A DNA stretch of 64,000 bases from CALOBA01 sp942491465 (GTDB lineage: Bacteria; Pseudomonadota; Gammaproteobacteria; Chromatiales; Chromatiaceae): contig CALOBA010000038.1 of the NCBI GenBank assembly GCA_942491465.1, positions 1-64,000 on the forward strand. The letters run 5' to 3'. The first letter of the stretch is position 1; every line of letters starts with the position of its first letter. This document shows positions 61,761-64,000 of this stretch, piece after piece. Position numbers and translations under genes: made by a program. Under the pieces are notes generated by a model. It worked only from the letters and a program-made list of their open reading frames with translations, was not told where the DNA came from and made no database searches.

Positions 61761-62945
61761 TTGAGGTACCGAGACATCCACCGCTCACAACGCCTCCCTC
61801 CTCATCATCGCCGGCGCGGTGGCGACCGCCACGTCCTTGGCCGCGGTCCATGGGCGCTGCTACTCTCGGCGTGGCTGGCGGCGCTGGCGCCGACGGCCGG
61901 GGACGCCGAGATCTACCGTTATCAGGACGCCGAGGGCAACTGGCAGTTCAGCGACCGCCCAACCCCCGGCGAGGCCCCCGACACCGTCAACGAGACCTAC
62001 GCCCAGCACGCCGGCACGGGGGCGGGGAAAGACCTGGCCGCCGCTTTGACGGCGCAGTTCAACCCGCGGACACCGGTGCAGCGGGCAACCCTCGCCGTCG
62101 TCACCATCGAGCATGACCTCGGCAGCGGCTCCGGCTTCTTCATCACCCCCGACGGGCACATCCTGACCAACCGCCATGTGGTGCGCCCAACCGAGCTGGC
62201 CCAATGGCAGGAGACCGAGGACAAGCTGAAACAGGACGCCGCGGGCCTCGCATCCCTGCGCGAGGAGCTGAAGGCCCTGGAGCGCCAGCTTGAGCCCCTG
62301 CGCGAGAAGCTCGACGAATACGTCTCCGTGCGGGACATGATCACGCCGGAACGGCGGCTGCGACTGGAACCGGAGTATGAGCGACTCTCGGAGAGCTACC
62401 GCGACCGCAAGGGGCGCATCGCGCAGGCGCGCGCCGAGCTGCGCAAGCAAACGCGCGGCTACCGGGACCGCCGACGCGACTTCGACTGGAAGACCACATC
62501 GAGCAGCGTGCGGCGCAACTTCCGAGTGCTGCTGAAGGACGGCAGCGAGCACGGCGCACGGCTCATCGAGATCAACAAGCGCCACGACCTGGCCCTGATC
62601 AAGCTCGACGGCCACATCACGCCGGCCTTGCGGGTGGCGGCCGACGGCGGGCTGGGCCAGGGCGAGTCGGTATTCGCCGTCGGCAGCCCCATCGGCATGT
62701 CCGACGTCACCACGGCGGGGATCATCACCGGGCTTCGCGACGGCAAGATCGTCACCGACGCGCAGATCCTCCCCGGCAGCAGCGGCGGCCCGCTGTTGAA
62801 CAAGGACGGCGAGGTGGTCGGCGTGAATGTGGCCCGGCTCTCCGGCGGCGACTCGGTCTACAGCGCCGGCTTCGGCATGGCCATCCCCATCGCCATCGCC
62901 CTGCGCGAGATCGGCGCCCTGAAACGCTACTTCAGCGCGCCCTGA
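61761..62945 (+). CDS. Secreted trypsin-like serine protease with DUF4124 domain and coiled-coil insertion
   Basis: The product has up to 394 residues. A signal-type helix, WALLLSAWLAALAPTAGDA, is followed by a DUF4124 domain, EIYRYQDAEGNWQFSDRPTP. The protease has the triad His in TNRHVV, Asp in KRHDLALIKL, and Ser in ILPGSSGGPLLNKDGEVVGV. Between His and Asp lies an unusual charged helical insertion of about 110 residues (LASLREELKALERQLEPLRE and on), probably a coiled coil. There is no PDZ domain. The start is uncertain: the only in-frame codon is a TTG at 61761 before a non-signal-like stretch, and a better-looking leader lies in another frame near 61780-61850, so a one-base error is possible. 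It acts in the periplasm or outside. It overlaps the convergent gene by 19 bases. Confidence 0.8.
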   Translation: MRYRDIHRSQRLPPHHRRRGGDRHVLGRGPWALLLSAWLAALAPTAGDAEIYRYQDAEGNWQFSDRPTPGEAPDTVNETYAQHAGTGAGKDLAAALTAQFNPRTPVQRATLAVVTIEHDLGSGSGFFITPDGHILTNRHVVRPTELAQWQETEDKLKQDAAGLASLREELKALERQLEPLREKLDEYVSVRDMITPERRLRLEPEYERLSESYRDRKGRIAQARAELRKQTRGYRDRRRDFDWKTTSSSVRRNFRVLLKDGSEHGARLIEINKRHDLALIKLDGHITPALRVAADGGLGQGESVFAVGSPIGMSDVTTAGIITGLRDGKIVTDAQILPGSSGGPLLNKDGEVVGVNVARLSGGDSVYSAGFGMAIPIAIALREIGALKRYFSAP

Positions 62946-63343
62946 TCGAAGCCGTCGCGCCCGGCCAAGGCGCGCCGCAGCGCCGCCTCCACCCGCGCCT
63001 CATGCACCGGCAGCGGTAACGCCGCGAACACCGGAAAGCGCTCCAGCATCGCCTCCAGCTTGTGCCGATGCTCCGGCTGGTAAAAGCAGATCACTTGCAC
63101 CTCGGGGTGGCGCTGCAGCCGCGCCATCAGCGTCTCCAGGTTGCTGGTGCGATCGCGAAAGTCCGACTGGAAGTTGTACTCGGTGACGATCAGGTCCGGC
63201 AGCCGCCGCTTCAGCGCCGCCTGGGCCTTGCGCTGGGAGGTCACCAGCTCGACGTCGAGCCCGAGCCGCCGATACAGCGGCGTCAGGTTCGGGTAGCCCC
63301 CCAGCTCGATGATACCGAGCAGCCGCGGCGCGGGCTCGGCCAT
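62927..63343 (-). CDS. Small receiver-like hypothetical protein
   Basis: The 138-residue product starts MAEPAPRLLGIIELGGYPNL and has alternating strands and helices (LGLDVELVTSQRKAQAALKR, then PDLIVTEYNFQSDF, then VQVICFYQPEHRH) that resemble a CheY-type receiver fold. The usual phospho-Asp position carries IVTEYNF instead of D, so it would not be phosphorylated in the normal way. The ATG at 63343 overlaps the stop of the oxygenase gene (TGATG), so the two are coupled. The 3' end overlaps the convergent protease gene by 19 bases. I do not recognise a named family. It may regulate or partner the oxygenase. Confidence 0.6.
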   Translation of the reverse strand: MAEPAPRLLGIIELGGYPNLTPLYRRLGLDVELVTSQRKAQAALKRRLPDLIVTEYNFQSDFRDRTSNLETLMARLQRHPEVQVICFYQPEHRHKLEAMLERFPVFAALPLPVHEARVEAALRRALAGRDGFDQGALK

Positions 63344-63957
63344 CAGGCGAACACCACCCAGGTGGTGGCGATGTACTTCGCCCCCTGCTGCACCGGCGCG
63401 GCCCGGTGCTCGTGGGTCCAGAACGGCGGGAACAGGACCAGCATGCCGCGCTCGGGCCGCACGCTGATGCCCTGATAGAGAAACTCGGTCTCGCCGCCGG
63501 GGCCGGGCACGTCGTTCAGATACCACAAGGCGACCAGCTGGCGCTGGCTCAGCTCATGGCTGCCGCCGTCCACATGCCAGTGGTAGTACTCGCCGGCCCG
63601 GTAGCGCTGCACCTGATAGCCCATGTCCTTGAACGGTCCCTTGAAGTAGGGAAAGGTCTCGCGAAACTCCCCCAGCGCCGCGGCCAGGGAGCGGAACAGC
63701 ATGGTGTCCACATCCTTCCACTCGGGCTTGTTGCTGACCACCAGATCGGTGGTCTTCTTGACCCGGGTATCCTCCTCGCGCAGCTGACCGACGCGGCCCT
63801 GGTACTGATGCTGCGGATTGGCCTCGAAGCGCGCGACGGCCTCGTCGCAGAAGCTCGGCGGCAGGGCGTTGGGGCGGGTGTAGATGAAGCTGCCGGGACT
63901 GATCTCGCGGATGGTCGGCAGCGGGGGGATGGTGCGCTCGGCGGGGTCCGTTGACAT
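63343..63957 (-). CDS. 2OG-Fe(II) dioxygenase, prolyl-4-hydroxylase type
   Basis: The 204-residue product has the iron site in YYHWHVDGG (His-x-Asp) and the distal His in WTHEHRAAP, followed by KYIATTWVVF, which supplies the basic 2-oxoglutarate ligand. FLYQGISVRPERGMLVLFPP is the typical jelly-roll strand between them. The family hydroxylates proline or other residues in peptides or proteins. The ATG at 63957 (MSTDPAE) is chosen over an in-frame GTG at 63966. It is translationally coupled to the small receiver-like gene downstream. The remaining 43 bases to the window end hold nothing supported. The substrate is unknown. Confidence 0.9.
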   Translation of the reverse strand: MSTDPAERTIPPLPTIREISPGSFIYTRPNALPPSFCDEAVARFEANPQHQYQGRVGQLREEDTRVKKTTDLVVSNKPEWKDVDTMLFRSLAAALGEFRETFPYFKGPFKDMGYQVQRYRAGEYYHWHVDGGSHELSQRQLVALWYLNDVPGPGGETEFLYQGISVRPERGMLVLFPPFWTHEHRAAPVQQGAKYIATTWVVFA

Positions 63958-64000
63958 AAAGCTCACTCGGTCGATGACATCAAACGCGATATTCTCCGGC

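Overview
The window is GC-rich gammaproteobacterial chromosome and looks like a purple sulfur bacterium (Chromatiaceae). The best single clue is the pair at 59.5-61.7 kb: a peroxiredoxin-glutaredoxin fusion followed by a glutathione-reductase-like enzyme whose dinucleotide site looks NADH-type. This is the arrangement of the glutathione amide (gar) system of Chromatium. The tRNA-tuf-secE-nusG-rplKAJL-rpoBC block also has the gammaproteobacterial order.

Layout. 0-7 kb: the 5' part of a monomeric isocitrate dehydrogenase gene, then broken or decaying genes (ArnT-like glycosyltransferase, frameshifted serB, truncated Rpn/DUF4351 nuclease, restriction-nuclease fragment, GNAT toxin with an internal deletion beside an intact ribbon-helix-helix antitoxin). 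7-19 kb: housekeeping genes (trxC, SMR exporter, Cache protein, argE, rsmF-like, DUF29, glcE, a tldD/tldE pair, and an ankyrin-L,D-transpeptidase fusion). Their gaps carry hexanucleotide hairpin repeats and REP-like blocks. 19.4-31.5 kb: a patchwork accessory region. It holds an ERCC4 nuclease gene split by a 237-bp MITE, IS91-type transposase remnants, integron attC sites, a BrnT toxin-antitoxin cassette, a three-gene operon around a LysM/transglutaminase-like protein, an AT-rich acyltransferase gene with a damaged 5' end, an istB fragment, and a duplicated copy of the rpoC 3' end.

32.3-46.5 kb: the transcription-translation block, all on the minus strand: tRNA-Tyr, tRNA-Gly, tRNA-Thr, tuf, tRNA-Trp, secE, nusG, rplK, rplA, rplJ, rplL, rpoB, rpoC. 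A strong promoter precedes tRNA-Tyr. 46.7-64 kb: UDP-glucose dehydrogenase, a FadL porin, two overlapping envelope or polysaccharide genes, a large Ser/Thr kinase fused to a SUMF-type domain, a Sel1 lipoprotein, an autotransporter, the gar pair, a secreted trypsin-like protease, and a 2OG-Fe(II) oxygenase coupled to a small receiver-like protein.

Two cautions. Several genes carry single-base frame disruptions (serB, ArnT-like, acyltransferase 5' end) and 20.8-22.0 kb is an odd G-rich, deletion-laden stretch; some of this may be assembly error rather than biology. All functional calls come from reading translations and motifs, without database searches.
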